A program made the translations under genes and the position numbers. The notes below the pieces were generated by a model that was given only the letters and a program-made list of their open reading frames with translations, had not been told where the DNA came from and searched no databases. A DNA stretch of 64,000 bases, taken from Sinorhizobium mexicanum. GTDB taxonomy: Bacteria; Pseudomonadota; Alphaproteobacteria; Rhizobiales; Rhizobiaceae. Below, in pieces: positions 1 to 8,931 of the stretch (the stretch's first letter is position 1; every line of letters begins with the position of its first letter). The stretch lies in the NCBI RefSeq assembly GCF_013488225.1, contig NZ_CP041239.1, positions 186,001 to 250,000 of the forward strand, written 5' to 3'.

Positions 1-666
1 GCAGCGCTGCTCCCATGGCCGGAGGGCAGGGATAAAGCTGTTGCCCGCATCGCCGAGCCGGGAGATGGAATCCTGCCGACCAATGATCGCGATTTCGGCC
101 TGAATTTTGAGCGGGACAAGATTGGTAAGCGTCTTGTTTGCCAGCAGTTCGCGAATTGCCGTCTCCTTCACCTCGTAGAAACAGGGGACGTGGGCGGCGG
201 ATACGCGCTTGTCGCCGACGAGGGGCTCGCCATCGATTTCGACGCGGTGCGGGACGGCGGGCGCATGGCATACCGCGCTTACCGGTTTACCTTCGTTGTA
301 GGATTCTTCGATCAGCTTGATGGACTTCGCATCTTCGGCGAGGTTCAACATCGGTCCATGACCGCCGGGGCGGAAGATCGCGGCGAAGTCGCGAGAGTTG
401 ACATCGGAAAGACGCAAGGTGTTGGCAAGAGCCTTCTGGGCGGCCGGATCAGCCTCGAACCGCTCAATTAGAGGCATCTTGCCTTCCGGAGTGTCGCTCT
501 TCGGATTGATCGGCGGCTGGCCTCCCTTCGGCGACGCCAGGGTGATTTCCGCCCCGGCGTCGAGGAAGGCGTAGTAGGGAGCTGCAAACTCCTCGAGCCA
601 TAACCCGGTCTTCTTGCCAGTATCGCTCAGCGTATCGTGCGACGTCAGGACCATCAGAATTCTCAT
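1..666 (-). CDS. DJ-1/PfpI-family (type 1 glutamine amidotransferase-like) protein, 3' end outside window
   Basis: The minus-strand reading frame opens with ATG at 666 and stays open to base 1, giving at least 222 residues with the C-terminus missing. The N-terminus MRILMVLTSHDTL, the RPGGHGP loop and the nucleophile-elbow motif AVCHAPAV with its cysteine are typical of the DJ-1/PfpI/Hsp31 superfamily. Members include glyoxalases, chaperones and stress proteins of the cytoplasm, so the exact reaction cannot be told. The part after the elbow diverges from the usual family C-terminus, which could mean a distinct subgroup or a disrupted end. The call is firm at the family level only. Confidence 0.8.
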   Translation of the reverse strand, partial: MRILMVLTSHDTLSDTGKKTGLWLEEFAAPYYAFLDAGAEITLASPKGGQPPINPKSDTPEGKMPLIERFEADPAAQKALANTLRLSDVNSRDFAAIFRPGGHGPMLNLAEDAKSIKLIEESYNEGKPVSAVCHAPAVPHRVEIDGEPLVGDKRVSAAHVPCFYEVKETAIRELLANKTLTNLVPLKIQAEIAIIGRQDSISRLGDAGNSFIPALRPWEQRC

Positions 667-911
667 GACCGTTTCCTCTTTGCATTTTCTCTTTGGAAGG
701 CGCGGTGAAGCTCTTCGTGTCAGGCAACGGTGACTTTGATTGAAGTGTCACTCGAGTTGGACGTGTGCGGATCGTGCCTTGGCTATCGCAAACGCTTTTG
801 AACGCGCCGACGATCTCTTGAACCGCCCGACGGGGCTTCAGCCGGACCCTTCAATGGTTTCCAATTCGTTCAATACACGGGCGATAGACAGTCGGAAGGT
901 CGCTTGCGAGC

Positions 912-1238
912 CTACTTGGCGACGAGATAAAAGGTGTCCCCCATGAAGCCCTTGGCAGCTGTCGCCCGCATTGGGGCGTCGTCGATGTTAAGGCGCCGGG
1001 CGAGTTCTGCTCCATAGGCTGCGTACTGATGTCCGTCTCCTTTCGCCCTCATATTTGCCGGGGCAGACAGGTCGATGTCCATTATACCGGCGTACATGGC
1101 GGCCGGGATAACGTTCATTTGCGCGTGTGCAACGTCTGTACGATCAAGGGGTGGCCCCGTGTAACGTTGGAGCTTTACCGGAAGCGGCAACTGCAGATCG
1201 TCCGCTTTTATTCGAACGTCAGTTCTCGCTAATATCAT
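912..1238 (-). CDS. unrecognised small protein or gene fragment
   Basis: An open frame of 108 residues runs from ATG at 1238 to TAG at 912. The composition looks protein-like (for example KADDLQLPLPVKLQ and GHQYAAYGAELARRL), but I do not recognise the family. No good ribosome binding site precedes the ATG, and the frame lies directly downstream of a decayed methylase gene on the same strand, so it may be the 3' fragment of a longer lost gene. Confidence 0.35.
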   Translation of the reverse strand: MILARTDVRIKADDLQLPLPVKLQRYTGPPLDRTDVAHAQMNVIPAAMYAGIMDIDLSAPANMRAKGDGHQYAAYGAELARRLNIDDAPMRATAAKGFMGDTFYLVAK

Positions 1239-1329
1239 TACGTTCCAGGGAGGTAAGCGGGATTGACGCGGTGGAAGAGATTCTTCCCGATGCCGGCGCT
1301 GACTACGAGCTCTGTGGCGTTTAGGCGCC

Positions 1330-1760
1330 CACCTTGTCTGAGATAGAGCGCGAAGCGCACCGTAAATGCCGCCCAACTTGATGCAAGACGGTTGAGTGAA
1401 ATGCCGCCTCTAACAGCGGCCTCGCGTGCGCGGGCTCGCGTTTCACCTGTAAAATCCTGACATCGGATGTAGGGCGGATTGCCGACGAAAGCGTCGAACG
1501 CCGGTTCAGGCTCAACGACAAAAAAATCGGATTGCCTGATAAAGGCGTCGTCACCGGCTTCACGACCCTTTTCGGCAACATCTGCGCTGTGTGGGCATGG
1601 ATCTCTACGCCATGAATGCTCGGACGTGAACCCGCATCCGGTGCGAGTTCGCGAAGGTGCCACCGCAGCGACAAGAAACGCAGCGTCGCCGGCAGTGGGT
1701 TCCACTACTTGATCGCCGGTCGCGCGAATGACCCATCTGGTCAAGAACCGGGCGAGGCGA
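1330..1760 (-). pseudogene. remnant of an N6-adenine DNA methylase gene
   Basis: Two minus-strand frames each carry parts of one class I SAM-dependent adenine methylase. One frame has VVEPTAGDAAFLVAA (SAM motif I region) and later AFDAFVGNPPYIRCQDFTG, which contains the catalytic NPPY motif. The middle piece, GVEIHAHTAQM, is in another frame. After LYLRQGGRL the frame loses similarity. At least two frameshifts and missing ends make this a pseudogene. Intact relatives of this type are Eco57I-like or PglX-like restriction-modification methylases. No intact restriction partner is next to it. Confidence 0.6.
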
Positions 1761-2071
1761 AGTGTCGCATATGGCGGAAGCTGCCCAATATGCACCAGGC
1801 ATTTGAACCTATGCTCTCGAGCTAGCTTGCCCCTCCGGGGCATACGCGATCAAAGCGATCCGAAAACACCAAGCCGTCGCGCGACATTGCCGGATTGGGC
1901 CCGCGCGACGATGCCCAGAAAAGTCGCCCCGGCCCTTGTCGGAAAGAAGTCACCGACATACGTCCGCAGATTGTATGCGGACGGATCGCCGAAAAAGCGA
2001 AACCAATGGACTTGCCGCAAGCTCAACGCCCTATGTCTCTGTAGGTGCATTCCAAGATTGGAGTGATCGCA

Positions 2072-4120
2072 ATGACAGTTTCAAGGTCCGGGGATGGCAG
2101 AAAGCGACCGCGCTCTGCCTCGTCGGAAGATTTACGTGCTCTAAGGGATGTGCTGAATATCATCCCGCTACCAGTTTTTATTAAAGATACGAATTCCCGT
2201 TTTCTCGCGCTGAACGAGAGCATGTGTGAGTTCATGGGCCGATCCCATGAGCAGCTTGTTGGCAAGTCCGACTATGACTTCGTTTCCAAGGAGCTTGCGG
2301 ACGGATTCAGGCACATTGATCGCCAAGTGCTGCTGAGCGGCGAAGTCGATGAAAGCGAAGAGTTACTGCCACGCGACGGCAAAATCCGCTCCATCGTGAC
2401 CCGAAAGAAGCGCGCCCGCTTGCCGGATGGCACCCCCACTATCGTCGCGTGCATCTCGGACGTCACCGAACTGCAGCAGCGGAAGACATGGTGGAAGCTG
2501 ATCTTCGATCAGAATCCCATTCCCATGTGGGTCTTCGACAGAAAAAGCCTGCAGTTCCTCGCGGTGAACCAAGAGGCAATCAACCATTACGGCTACAGCC
2601 ATGAACAATTCATGTCGATGACTCTCGTGGATATCAGGCCACCGGAAGACGCCGCGGCATTTCGTGAGGCGGTCGGCGCGAATCGCGGTTCCTATCAGGG
2701 AAGCCGAGTTTGGCGTCACATAAAGGCGGACGGAGCCCTAATTCATGTGATCCCCTATTCACGATCATTCGAACTTGAAGATCGTGAAGCGGTGCTCGTC
2801 GCACTGCACGACGTAAGTGACCTGAAGCGCGCAGAAGACCACATCTTGCATTTGACGACGCATGATGGGTTGACCGATCTACCGAATCGCGTGGCTTTCG
2901 ATGAGTATCTGAGATTTGAACTGGAGCGGACTTCGGTCACCCGCGAACCCTTTGCGGTCTTGTGTCTCGATCTCATCCGCTTCAACGACGTCAATGATCT
3001 GTTTGGCTACACTGTGGGTGACCAGCTGCTACAGGAGGTGGCCATTCGTCTCAACCGTGCAGCGGAAGGCGCATTTCTAGCGCGGATCGGAGGGGATGAA
3101 TTTGCAATAGTGGTGAACGGTGAACTCCCGAGTTTGGCAGCTAACGTCGCAGATCGCCTGTTATCAGACCTGGCGGAGGAGGTGGAGTTAGATGGTCGGA
3201 GGCTGAGTGCCGAAGCATGCATCGGCATTGCCTTCTACCCCAACGACGGCCGCGATGCGGCCACGCTGCTTGCAAACGCAGAGGCAGCCCTTTCTAGGGC
3301 CAAAGCTGACGGCTCGGGGGTGTTTCGGGCATTCGAGACAAATGTCGATCGCGGGCTGCGCGATCGCCGCGTCCTCAAGCAGGACCTGCGCGCGGCCATC
3401 GAGCGAAATGAATTGAAGCTATTCTACCAGCCACAGGCAGATGCAAGCGGTGAAATCCATGGCTTTGAGGTCTTGCTCCGATGGCAGCATCCCGAGCGCG
3501 GGCTTGTGCCGCCTGCAGTTTTTGTCCCTTTGGCTGAGGAAAGCAAACAGATCGACGCGATAGGCGAGTGGGTCCTCACACGAGCCAGCCAAGAGGCGGC
3601 ACGCTGGCCAAAACCGATGCAAATTGCTGTTAACCTCTCGCCAGTCCAACTGCAGAATGACGGTCTGCCCACGTTTGTAGCTCAGATACTTCGGGAGACT
3701 GGACTTGCCCCCGAGCGGCTGGAGCTGGAGGTCACCGAGACCGCGCTGTTTGATGACTTTGCCCGAGCGAACTCGACACTCCAGCGATTGCGCATCCTAG
3801 GCGTAAAGATCGCCATCGACGATTTCGGAACCGGATACTCTTCTCTGGCGTATCTCCAGGAGTTTCCGATCGATAAGATCAAGATCGACAGGTCATTCAT
3901 TTCACGCGTGCAGGAAAACAACAGATCCGCGGCGATCGTTCGTGCCATCATCCAGCTAGGCCTGACGCTCGGGATGAAAGTCACCGCCGAAGGCGTGGAA
4001 AATGAGGATCAACTCAACTTTCTTCGTGGTGAAGGCTGCCCCTCGGTTCAAGGATACCTAATTGGCAAGCCGTTACCGATCGGCGAGTACGCGCATCTGG
4101 TGGGCGGCTCAAGAGCGTGA
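2072..4120 (+). CDS. PAS-PAS-GGDEF-EAL cyclic-di-GMP signalling protein
   Basis: A 682-residue cytoplasmic protein with two PAS sensor domains (about residues 30-150 and 150-270), a diguanylate cyclase domain with an intact GGDEF motif near residue 340 (ARIGGDEFAIVV), and an EAL phosphodiesterase domain from about residue 440. The EAL part has EVLLRW in place of the canonical EAL, followed by VTETALFDD, IDDFGTGYSSLAYL and TAEGVEN, so the phosphodiesterase side looks competent. No membrane segment is evident. ATG at 2072 is preferred over an upstream GTG at 2045 because TTGGAG lies 8 bases before it. It stands alone; the direction of net c-di-GMP change cannot be predicted from sequence. Confidence 0.92.
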   Translation: MTVSRSGDGRKRPRSASSEDLRALRDVLNIIPLPVFIKDTNSRFLALNESMCEFMGRSHEQLVGKSDYDFVSKELADGFRHIDRQVLLSGEVDESEELLPRDGKIRSIVTRKKRARLPDGTPTIVACISDVTELQQRKTWWKLIFDQNPIPMWVFDRKSLQFLAVNQEAINHYGYSHEQFMSMTLVDIRPPEDAAAFREAVGANRGSYQGSRVWRHIKADGALIHVIPYSRSFELEDREAVLVALHDVSDLKRAEDHILHLTTHDGLTDLPNRVAFDEYLRFELERTSVTREPFAVLCLDLIRFNDVNDLFGYTVGDQLLQEVAIRLNRAAEGAFLARIGGDEFAIVVNGELPSLAANVADRLLSDLAEEVELDGRRLSAEACIGIAFYPNDGRDAATLLANAEAALSRAKADGSGVFRAFETNVDRGLRDRRVLKQDLRAAIERNELKLFYQPQADASGEIHGFEVLLRWQHPERGLVPPAVFVPLAEESKQIDAIGEWVLTRASQEAARWPKPMQIAVNLSPVQLQNDGLPTFVAQILRETGLAPERLELEVTETALFDDFARANSTLQRLRILGVKIAIDDFGTGYSSLAYLQEFPIDKIKIDRSFISRVQENNRSAAIVRAIIQLGLTLGMKVTAEGVENEDQLNFLRGEGCPSVQGYLIGKPLPIGEYAHLVGGSRA

Positions 4121-4369
4121 GCCGATCGGACGGCGGTGCCGTGATGCGCGGAACACCATGGACGTTTTTGGGCTCATTCGCGGTTGTACCCGGGCCCCTC
4201 GATCATCGCCCAACTCTCAATTTGGCGTCTGCAGTGACGCTCGGGTACGGGGGGCTTCCTGCAAAACGAAATCGCTCTGAACCGGAGTTTATCGTTCCCG
4301 AACTGCGTTGTCGCGACAACAGCGCAGAGGCGACGACCCGACGAACGACGTACCTCCTCCTCGGATCCC

Positions 4370-4819
4370 TCAATCCATACCCAATCTCTTGCGCAACTCG
4401 GCATTCTCCGCGCGCAGTCTGTCGGCCAGGATCTTTCGAAGCCGCTTATTTTCCTCTTCGAGTTCAACGAGGTCCTTGAGATCGTCGATTTGCCGCTCCG
4501 CCGCATCCTTAGAAGTGGGCTCCGCGGCTTTCTTCCAGTTGTAGTAGGTTTGCTCCGTGATGCCGGCCTGCTTCAATGCGTCCTTGAGGGTCCCCTTGCC
4601 GGCGGAAAGCAGGCTCTTGATTAGGACGAGCTTCTCCGCCCGCTCGCCTTCGGAGTATTTCCTTATCTTATGCGTCGGTGCTTTCGCGGCAGGAGCACTT
4701 GGCGTTGCCTTGGCCGCCGCCTTCGTCTTCTTGCGTTGAGCCGCAGGCTTTGCGTTTACCTTCTTGGGTTCCGTTCCTGCCTCTTGCGCCTCGGTTTTCA
4801 CGGCATTTTCCTCTGCCAT
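4370..4819 (-). CDS. SyrB-like transcriptional regulator
   Basis: A 149-residue protein with an Ala/Lys-rich, probably disordered N-terminus (residues 1-50), a helix-turn-helix-like core (EGERAEKLVLIKSLL through GITEQTYYNWKKA) and a C-terminal coiled coil ending in LRAENAELRKRLGMD. This arrangement is that of rhizobial SyrB, known from Sinorhizobium meliloti as a negative regulator of syrM in nodulation gene control. The core also resembles the helix-turn-helix of IS3-type OrfA proteins, so a domesticated transposase origin is plausible. It is transcribed away from a second gene with the same C-terminal signature at 5099. Confidence 0.75.
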   Translation of the reverse strand: MAEENAVKTEAQEAGTEPKKVNAKPAAQRKKTKAAAKATPSAPAAKAPTHKIRKYSEGERAEKLVLIKSLLSAGKGTLKDALKQAGITEQTYYNWKKAAEPTSKDAAERQIDDLKDLVELEEENKRLRKILADRLRAENAELRKRLGMD

Positions 4820-5098
4820 ATGTCTTTCTCCCAGTTAGAGTTTTCGCAGTTTTTAGCGAGCAGCGGTAAGAGTCAACTCAAGCGTTTTGAGGACCCTTAA
4901 TCGATGATTGCATCCTCTAACTGAACGGCGGCACCTGGGCGTGGATGCCAAGCAGAAACCCATGAACGCTGAGTCAGTATGCTCAGCCTGTTGAAAGATG
5001 GCCGCGAGAAGGCTAGGGAAAACGGACGCTGGTCAGCAGTTCTGACTTCCGGATCGATCGCACCTGGTCTGCATTTCAATGTTCACACGAAGGGTTCT

Positions 5099-5635
5099 AT
5101 GAAAAGGCCACAAAGGAACTTCCAGGTTGAATACAAGACAAGCCGTCGGCAAACAAAGCCACGGGCGAATTCCATTTGGGGGGACGTCGACCTCAAGGCC
5201 ATGGCCAGTGGGCTAGAGGATCAATCGCACCCAATCTTCACCAGTGGTCGGTCTTTGGATGTGACGGTCGGTGGCGGCGAAACTGAGCCGGTAAATAGCG
5301 ATGATCCCCGTAAACTCTATGTTGACGGGCGCGCGACAGTCTCATCATCGTCATCGATTGGCGACAATGCGTTCGAAGCACAGGAGAGGCAGGAGTCGGA
5401 AGATCTGGCCAACCCTGTATTGACTGTCGTGCAACATGTTAGGCGAACCAGCAGGCAGGCTGCAAAGGCATCCAATAAGCCGCGCCCGGAGCGCGGCGAG
5501 CCCGTTGTCCCCGGATCACGTGAGATCGACGAGCTTGGCTTGCTTGAGGCAGAAAACAACCGCCTGAAGAGATTATTGGTCGAGCGACTCCGCACGGAGA
5601 ACGCGCAGCTGAGGAAAATGCTTGAGCGTTTTTGA
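5099..5635 (+). CDS. protein with SyrB-type C-terminal coiled coil
   Basis: ATG at 5099 follows a ribosome binding site (GAAGGG, about 6 bases) and yields 178 residues; a longer frame from 4979 lacks such a site. The last 40 residues (LLEAENNRLKRLLVERL, RTENAQLRKMLERF) match the C-terminal zipper of the neighbouring SyrB-like protein, while the first 130 residues are low-complexity and show no helix-turn-helix. It may dimerise with, or titrate, SyrB-like proteins. That role is inferred from the shared zipper and divergent placement only. Confidence 0.55.
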   Translation: MKRPQRNFQVEYKTSRRQTKPRANSIWGDVDLKAMASGLEDQSHPIFTSGRSLDVTVGGGETEPVNSDDPRKLYVDGRATVSSSSSIGDNAFEAQERQESEDLANPVLTVVQHVRRTSRQAAKASNKPRPERGEPVVPGSREIDELGLLEAENNRLKRLLVERLRTENAQLRKMLERF

Positions 5636-5713
5636 TCTGGTCCCCGGATTGCAGTTTGCCTTGGCTCAGCTCCGGAGAACGCCAGTTAGCCGGCGGTTTC
5701 TCCTGCGCGCGCA

Positions 5714-6135
5714 CTAGCCGGTAGCCGTCGGGATGCCGCCGCCTGGGTGCTGGCGTTCATAGCGCCGGATCGGTTCGGCGGGCTCCAGGGCGCTGAGCTT
5801 GTTCAAGCCCAACCGACGGAGAACCCGGCTGACCGTGGCCGGGGAGACACCGGTTTCGGCAGCGATCTGCTTGCCCGTCCAGCGCTGGCGCCGCAGCCGC
5901 TCGATTTCCGCGACAACCGTCTGCGGCGTCGGCCGACGCAAGCGATGCGGCCGGGAAGAGCGATCCCGCAATCCCGCCAGTCCTTCGCATCGATAGCGAT
6001 CAACCCATTTTCGCGCCGTGCGCGGGCAGACGCCTGCGGCTTCGGCAACGGCCTGCGGCGACTGCCCCTCTCGACCTGCATGACATTGCGCTCTCGACCA
6101 CGCGGCGTCAGACGGGCATTCTTATGGATGTTCAT
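5714..6135 (-). pseudogene. truncated, frameshifted IS481-family transposase
   Basis: The minus-strand frame begins MNIHKNARLTPRGRE, the usual N-terminus of IS481 transposases, and shifts frame by one base near 6060. It then continues as SPQAVAEAAGVCPRTARKWVDRYR, DRSSRPHRLRRPTP and GVSPATVSRVLRRLGL, the two helix-turn-helix parts that bind the element ends. Similarity stops at YERQHPGG, just before the DDE catalytic domain. The element is therefore dead and 3'-truncated. No terminal repeats could be assigned. Confidence 0.85.
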
Positions 6136-6236
6136 CCGGTCCCCAAGGAATCACTGAAGCTTCGACAACCGCAGCTTTCCCGGTCCGGACCGGATGGACA
6201 ACCTGCTGCCCCGTCAGCCGTCGGCCCGCGATGTTC

Positions 6237-7463
6237 TCAGTTAGTCGCCGCCAATTGGCAGATCTTCAAAGCAACTTCCAACGACCTTTCGAAGGCCGGT
6301 ACCGGCAGAAACTCGTAGCGTGAATGGAAGTTGTAGGCGCCGGTGAAGAAGTTCGGTGTCGGTATTCCTCTGGCCGAGAGGACCGCGCCATCGGTGCCGC
6401 CGCGCATCGGGATCACTTTCTTCTCGATCCCGAGTTCCTCCATGGCCTTGAATAGAAGAGCGACGGCACGATCATCACGAGCGAGGCTCGTGGAGATGTT
6501 TCGATAGGTGTCGGTGACCTGGTACCGGACGTTCCCGGTGGGATAACGGAATCGCATTCGTTCCGCGACCTCGGCGATCCGGCGCTTGCGCAGATTGAAG
6601 CCGTCGGTGTCGAAATCCCGCATCAGCGCGGTCAATCTCGCTTCGCTGTCGTTGGCGATGAGATCCTTGAACCAGAAAAATCCTTCGCGATCCTCCGTGC
6701 ATTCGGGCGTCTCCTTGCGGTCGAAGTGAGAGATGAAGTCCATTGCCATCAGCAACGGATTGACGAGCGTTCCCTTCGCGGCCATTGGATGCGCACTGAC
6801 GCCGTTAAAGACGATCTCGCAGGATGCGGCGTTGAATGTCTCCAGGACCACCTCGCCAAGTTCGCAGCAGTCGATCGTGTAAGCAAAATCACAAGGGAAG
6901 CGGGAGAGATCCATCGCCTTGGCTCCTCGCAATCCGATTTCCTCGTCCGGCACGAAGGCGATGAAGACATCTCCGTGGCCGACCTGCTGATCGAGCTGGG
7001 TAAGCAGCGTCATTGTGACCGCGATGGCGGCCTTGTTATCCGCACCGAGCACGCTTGTGCCGTCGCCGACGATGATGTCTTCCCCCATCCATTCAAGAAT
7101 TTCAGGATGTTCGGCGACCCGCAGCCAGATGTCCGCTTGGTGGTTGAGGCAAAGGTCCTCGCCTTCGAAGCGGAGGATTTGTGGGCGGACGAAGGGCGAG
7201 AGGCCGACATCGACCGTGTCGAGATGCGCGATGAAGCCGATCGCTGGTACCTCCGGCCTGTTGCCACGTTTGACTCCCGTCACGATGGCATGCTCGTCGA
7301 TGATGACGTCCGCCAGGCCGAGCGCGCGCATCTCGTCGACGAGCAAGGCGGCAAGAGCAGCTTGCCCGGACGAGGACGGCAAGGATTGGGAGCGGCCGTT
7401 GCTTTGGCTTTCCACCGCAGCATAGCGAAAAAACCGGCTGATGAGTTCTTTCTGCACGTCCAT
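6237..7463 (-). CDS. pepT: peptidase T, M20 tripeptide aminopeptidase
   Basis: A 408-residue cytoplasmic metallopeptidase that removes the N-terminal residue from tripeptides. The di-zinc ligands and catalytic residues of PepT are visible: HLDTVD (first His/Asp), GADNKAA (bridging Asp), VPDEEIGLRG (catalytic Glu pair), TIDCCELGE (Asp ligand) and the C-terminal FHSRYEF histidine. Length fits the family. It is the last gene of an operon with a peptide ABC importer, so it probably degrades what the importer brings in. A 143-base gap with a palindrome separates it from the CapA-like gene upstream. Confidence 0.93.
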   Translation of the reverse strand: MDVQKELISRFFRYAAVESQSNGRSQSLPSSSGQAALAALLVDEMRALGLADVIIDEHAIVTGVKRGNRPEVPAIGFIAHLDTVDVGLSPFVRPQILRFEGEDLCLNHQADIWLRVAEHPEILEWMGEDIIVGDGTSVLGADNKAAIAVTMTLLTQLDQQVGHGDVFIAFVPDEEIGLRGAKAMDLSRFPCDFAYTIDCCELGEVVLETFNAASCEIVFNGVSAHPMAAKGTLVNPLLMAMDFISHFDRKETPECTEDREGFFWFKDLIANDSEARLTALMRDFDTDGFNLRKRRIAEVAERMRFRYPTGNVRYQVTDTYRNISTSLARDDRAVALLFKAMEELGIEKKVIPMRGGTDGAVLSARGIPTPNFFTGAYNFHSRYEFLPVPAFERSLEVALKICQLAATN

Positions 7464-7522
7464 GTTCCATCATCCTCGCGCTGAAGAAGTTTCGGCCCTT
7501 GTATGCCGCGTTTTTTTAGCTG

Positions 7523-7538
7523 AGATGGGCCGGCCCAT
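7523..7538. repeat. 16-bp perfect palindrome between capA-like gene and pepT
   Basis: GATGGGCCGGCCCATC reads the same on both strands and lies 60 bases upstream of pepT. It could be a protein-binding site or the base of an RNA hairpin. No T-run follows it in the direction of transcription, so it is not a standard intrinsic terminator. Confidence 0.4.
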
Positions 7539-7606
7539 CACCGCTTCCCGCAGTCGTGATGAACTGCGAGCTAGCCAGTGAGCGCCTTGGTGCGGCGCGC
7601 TGCAGA

Positions 7607-8842
7607 CTAAAACCGGATGACACCGACATCGCCGGAAAGCTCGATGTTGACGCCGAATCTCGCCGATTGTTCCGAAAATCGGCGCAATATCCGTTCGGCG
7701 CTCTCGCCCACTGCGAGATGTGGCGCCAGGCGACGTTCCAGCACCCCGTCCGTAAGCGACGCGTCGCCGCCGATGATGACGGGATGAAGCGTGATCTCTA
7801 TGAGGCGGTGGTCGGTGCCGAACGAGCAGACACTGACGACGCTCTCCCAGACTTCCGGTGCCGTCCAGGTCGACTTCTCCGAACGCACATGGAAAATGAA
7901 ATTCCCGAGGCTGTAGAAGATCGGCCGGCGGCGATAGATCTCGATCGGCTGGAGGACCGGTGCACCGTGGCTCACGAACATATGAGCACCGGCATCGATG
8001 CATCGTTTGGCAACGCCACTCACCCAGCCGGGGACCTGGTACCAGTCGGACGCCCAATGGTGATGGTGGAGATAGGCGACCACCAGAGATCCGTCCTCAG
8101 CCGCAGCCGCGATCGAGGCGAGGTTCCTGGCGAGATCGGCCTCATCGATCTTGACGCTCCGCCCGAACCGTTCCGATCGCCTGAATACCGCACGAGAGAT
8201 GCCGATCTCGGATTCCGGGGCGAGGCGCGGCGGATCGTCTGGCTGGCTGTCATTGGTGAGATCGATCGCCGTGTAACCGACTTTGTCGCGAATGGCTTGG
8301 ATTTGATCGAATGCGGTTTCGTCGACCTCGATGACCTGGGACAGGCGAAGCCGGTTGACACCCGGGCGTCCCGGGCGATTGTCGTCGGCATCGGCGGCAT
8401 ACATGAAATCCGGACCGGGGCCCCCGTCCATCGCGACGATCGCGACCCGCCGGCCGCGGATCGTTGCGGTCCTTGCCCGTGATGCCTCGGTGTGGTCACG
8501 GCCGAGGCCAGCATGGAGGAAGTCGCGCTTCTCCACCTCCTCGAGCGTCGAGAGCACGCCAGAGGGGCCTAGATCGAACGCATGGTTATTCGATAGCGAT
8601 AGCGCCCGAAATCCGATGGCCTGAAGGGTGTCGAGAACGGCTGCATCGCTGCAGCCAAAGAAGGACCCCTTGAGTGGCCACCCGCCGTGGGTCCCAAGGA
8701 TGGTCCCCTCGAAGTTGGTGAACGAGAGATCCGCCTCACGAAGGAGAGATTGAACCTCACGGAAGGCCGGGGCAGGGATGTCGCGGATATCATGCTTGAT
8801 GAGCGATTGGCCCGTCACGGCCAATGTGAACCTGTCATTCAT
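7607..8842 (-). CDS. CapA-family metallophosphatase-like protein
   Basis: ATG at 8842 (MNDRFTLAVTGQSL) is preceded by AAGGTG at 7 bases and gives 411 residues. The motifs SFTNFEGTI, LSLSNNHAFDLG and YLHHHHW with SHGAPVLQPIE and FYSLGNFIFH are those of the CapA/PgsA family (calcineurin-like metallophosphatase fold). CapA family members act in poly-gamma-glutamate export or modification, but here no CapB/CapC synthase genes accompany it and no signal peptide or membrane anchor is visible. Its place between a peptide ABC importer and pepT suggests a role in using or modifying an imported peptide. Confidence 0.8.
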   Translation of the reverse strand: MNDRFTLAVTGQSLIKHDIRDIPAPAFREVQSLLREADLSFTNFEGTILGTHGGWPLKGSFFGCSDAAVLDTLQAIGFRALSLSNNHAFDLGPSGVLSTLEEVEKRDFLHAGLGRDHTEASRARTATIRGRRVAIVAMDGGPGPDFMYAADADDNRPGRPGVNRLRLSQVIEVDETAFDQIQAIRDKVGYTAIDLTNDSQPDDPPRLAPESEIGISRAVFRRSERFGRSVKIDEADLARNLASIAAAAEDGSLVVAYLHHHHWASDWYQVPGWVSGVAKRCIDAGAHMFVSHGAPVLQPIEIYRRRPIFYSLGNFIFHVRSEKSTWTAPEVWESVVSVCSFGTDHRLIEITLHPVIIGGDASLTDGVLERRLAPHLAVGESAERILRRFSEQSARFGVNIELSGDVGVIRF

Positions 8843-8931
8843 GGAGTCACCTTCTGTGGCGATGCGTGCCACGCGTTTCGAGAAACTGGCGGTTCGGTGT
8901 TGGGGCCGGTCGGTGCGACGCGCAGCACAGC

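Noticed and set aside
6726..7484. Plus-strand frame of 252 codons opposite pepT
   Set aside because: PepT on the other strand has all catalytic motifs; this frame has none.
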